Shown here: positions 4,851-6,462 of the stretch, in pieces
Numbering within the stretch: the first letter of the stretch is position 1
Layout of the letters: every line of letters starts with the position of its first letter
Source: Brevundimonas sp. UBA7635
GTDB lineage: Bacteria > Pseudomonadota > Alphaproteobacteria > Caulobacterales > Caulobacteraceae
NCBI GenBank assembly: GCA_002483865.1
Contig: DLIT01000067.1
Location: 1,386 to 7,847 of the forward strand
DNA: 6,462 nt
Direction: 5' to 3'
Made by a program: the position numbers and the translations under genes
The notes under the pieces: model-generated
What the model was told of the DNA's origin: nothing
The model's input: only the letters and a program-made list of their open reading frames with translations
Databases searched by the model: none

Positions 4851-6462
4851 ATGCAGGGATTGATGCAGGACTGGCCGCTGACGGTCGACAAGATACTGGA
4901 CCACGCCAAAAACTGGCATCCAGGAGGCGAAGTGGTGACCCGGTCGGTCGAGGGGCCGATCGAACGGACTACCTATGGAGCCATACACGGACGCGCGAAG
5001 CGCGTTTCAAGTGCTTTGAAAGCCTGGGGCATTCAGCCCGGAGATCGCGTCGCGACCCTGGCATGGAACACCGCAGACCATATTGAGACCTGGTATGGGA
5101 TCATGGGGATCGGCGCGATCTGCCATACCCTGAACCCCCGACTTTTCCCCGACCAGCTGATCTATATCATCAATCACGCTGGTGACCGGATCATCTTCAC
5201 CGACATCACCTTTGTGCCTTTGCTGGATGCGATCCTGCCCCACTGCCCGGCGGTCGAGCGCGTCGTTGTCCTGGCGGACAGGGACCATTTGCCACAGTCG
5301 CAGCTAAAGGTTGTTGATTCGTATGAGGAGGTACTGGCCCAGTCGTCCGAGGATGTGACCTGGGGTGGTTTCGACGAACAGACCGCCTGCGGCCTTTGCT
5401 ATACCTCGGGCACGACGGGCAATCCCAAGGGCGTGCTGTATTCGCACCGCTCCAACTTCTTGCACACTCTGCTGGGCTCGCAGGCCACGGTGCTGGGCGC
5501 AACCCCGCACGAGGTCATCCTGCCGGTCGTGCCGATGTTTCATGCCAATGCCTGGGGCATTGCCTTCTCGGGCCCGGCGGCCGGCGCCAAGCTGGTCATG
5601 CCGGGGGCTCGGATGGACGGAGCGGCCATCTATGAGCTGCTGGAGACTGAGGGCGTGACCTTCAGTGCCGCGGTGCCGACCGTCTGGCAGGGCCTGCTGC
5701 AGCACATGCGCGAGAACGACCTGAAGCTATCTACCGTCAGGCGGGTGCTGATCGGGGGGGCAGCGGTGCCCGAAGCCCTCATCCGCATCTTCCATGACGA
5801 GTTCGGCGTCGAGGTGGTCCAGGGCTGGGGCATGACCGAAACCTCGCCCATCGGCACGGTTTCGGGGCTGATGCCCGAGATGAACGACTGGACCTTTGAC
5901 GCGCAGATCAAGCAGCGCATCAAGCAGGGCATTCCCCCGCTGGGCGTCGAGATGAAGCTGAAGGACTATGAAGGCCGCACCCTGCCGCATGACGGCCAGA
6001 CCTTTGGCCGTCTGATGGTCAAGGGGCCGACGGTGGCACGGGCCTATTTCCGCGAGGAAGAAACCTCGATTCAGGACGAGGAGGGTTTCTTCGACACCGG
6101 CGACGTCTCGACCATCGACGAATACGGCTACATGCAGATCACTGACCGGGCCAAGGACGTGATCAAGTCGGGCGGCGAGTGGATCAGCTCGATCGAGATC
6201 GAGAATATCGCCGTGGGCCATCCCAAGGTCGCCCTGGCCGCCGTGATCGGTGCTCATCACCCGAAATGGGACGAGCGCCCGGTTCTGCTGATCAAGCTGA
6301 AGGAAGGCGAGGATGAGAACAAGCAGGAACACCTGGACTTCCTGGAGGGCAAGATCGCCAAGTGGTGGATGCCGGACGACGTTGTTTTCGTGCCCGAAAT
6401 TCCTTTGGGTGCGACGGGCAAGATCGATAAGAAGGGCCTTCGAGAGCGGATGAAGGATTATC
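4851..6462 (+). CDS. AlkK-like medium/long-chain fatty acyl-CoA ligase (3' end outside window)
   Basis: An ANL-superfamily enzyme that activates a carboxylic acid with ATP to an acyl-adenylate and transfers it to CoA, the entry step of beta-oxidation. 537 residues are visible with no stop, so only a few C-terminal residues should be missing. Motifs in order: RVATLAWNT (66-74) and [12 protein letters not shown] (91-102), typical of the AlkK/DmdB branch; P-loop [12 protein letters not shown] (184-195); PMFHANAWG (228-236); GWGMTETSP (325-333); TGDVSTID (416-423); hinge and loop [16 protein letters not shown] (432-447); and catalytic Lys in [11 protein letters not shown] (K523 of TGK). The start [10 protein letters not shown] fits the family, and AGGGAAG precedes the ATG at 4851. 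A second in-frame ATG at 4863 is less likely. The chain-length preference cannot be told from sequence. DmdB-type methylmercaptopropionate ligases are close relatives, so that substrate is possible. The enzyme is cytoplasmic and divergent from udk. Confidence 0.92.
   Translation, partial: MQGLMQDWPLTVDKILDHAKNWHPGGEVVTRSVEGPIERTTYGAIHGRAKRVSSALKAWGIQPGDRVATLAWNTADHIETWYGIMGIGAICHTLNPRLFPDQLIYIINHAGDRIIFTDITFVPLLDAILPHCPAVERVVVLADRDHLPQSQLKVVDSYEEVLAQSSEDVTWGGFDEQTACGLCYTSGTTGNPKGVLYSHRSNFLHTLLGSQATVLGATPHEVILPVVPMFHANAWGIAFSGPAAGAKLVMPGARMDGAAIYELLETEGVTFSAAVPTVWQGLLQHMRENDLKLSTVRRVLIGGAAVPEALIRIFHDEFGVEVVQGWGMTETSPIGTVSGLMPEMNDWTFDAQIKQRIKQGIPPLGVEMKLKDYEGRTLPHDGQTFGRLMVKGPTVARAYFREEETSIQDEEGFFDTGDVSTIDEYGYMQITDRAKDVIKSGGEWISSIEIENIAVGHPKVALAAVIGAHHPKWDERPVLLIKLKEGEDENKQEHLDFLEGKIAKWWMPDDVVFVPEIPLGATGKIDKKGLRERMKDY

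Noticed and set aside
5727..6332. Minus-strand open frames across the acyl-CoA ligase gene
   Set aside because: The plus strand encodes a full set of ANL-superfamily motifs without interruption, so the antisense frames are incidental.

Overview
The window is GC-rich DNA carrying seven genes typical of a bacterial chromosome. Protein styles point to an alphaproteobacterium, most likely the Caulobacterales (Brevundimonas/Caulobacter-like). The best indicators are the PdxH and AlkK-type acyl-CoA ligase sequences and a short J-like protein encoded next to pdxH. This placement is inference from remembered family resemblance, not a database search. I see no phage, transposon, CRISPR, rRNA or tRNA signal.

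Layout, left to right. Positions 1-645 (minus) hold the N-terminal part of a secreted M14 zinc carboxypeptidase whose 3' end lies outside the window. A strong intrinsic terminator at 701-732 ends the next gene, a DUF3829/YiiG-like lipoprotein (757-1689, minus). Positions 1818-2536 (minus) encode what looks like one protein split by a frameshift: an N-terminal J-like domain whose HPD motif reads RPD, a Pro-Ala linker made of a CCCCTG-type hexamer repeat, and a C-terminal domain I do not recognise. The C-terminal frame has no ATG or GTG start. Divergent from it is pdxH (2623-3285, plus), which converges on a TetR/AcrR-type regulator (3319-3933, minus). The two stop codons sit inside one inverted repeat. 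Upstream of the regulator, and downstream of udk (4015-4659, minus), is a good candidate autoregulatory operator at 3984-4004. After a 191-bp divergent gap, an AlkK-like fatty acyl-CoA ligase gene runs from 4851 off the right edge (plus).

The genes do not form an obvious pathway. They cover cofactor salvage and synthesis (PLP), pyrimidine salvage (uridine/cytidine to UMP/CMP), fatty-acid activation, envelope or periplasmic functions, and a chaperone-like protein. No new multi-gene system is evident. The most unusual features are the split J-like gene with its degenerate catalytic motif and the palindromes in four of the promoter regions.
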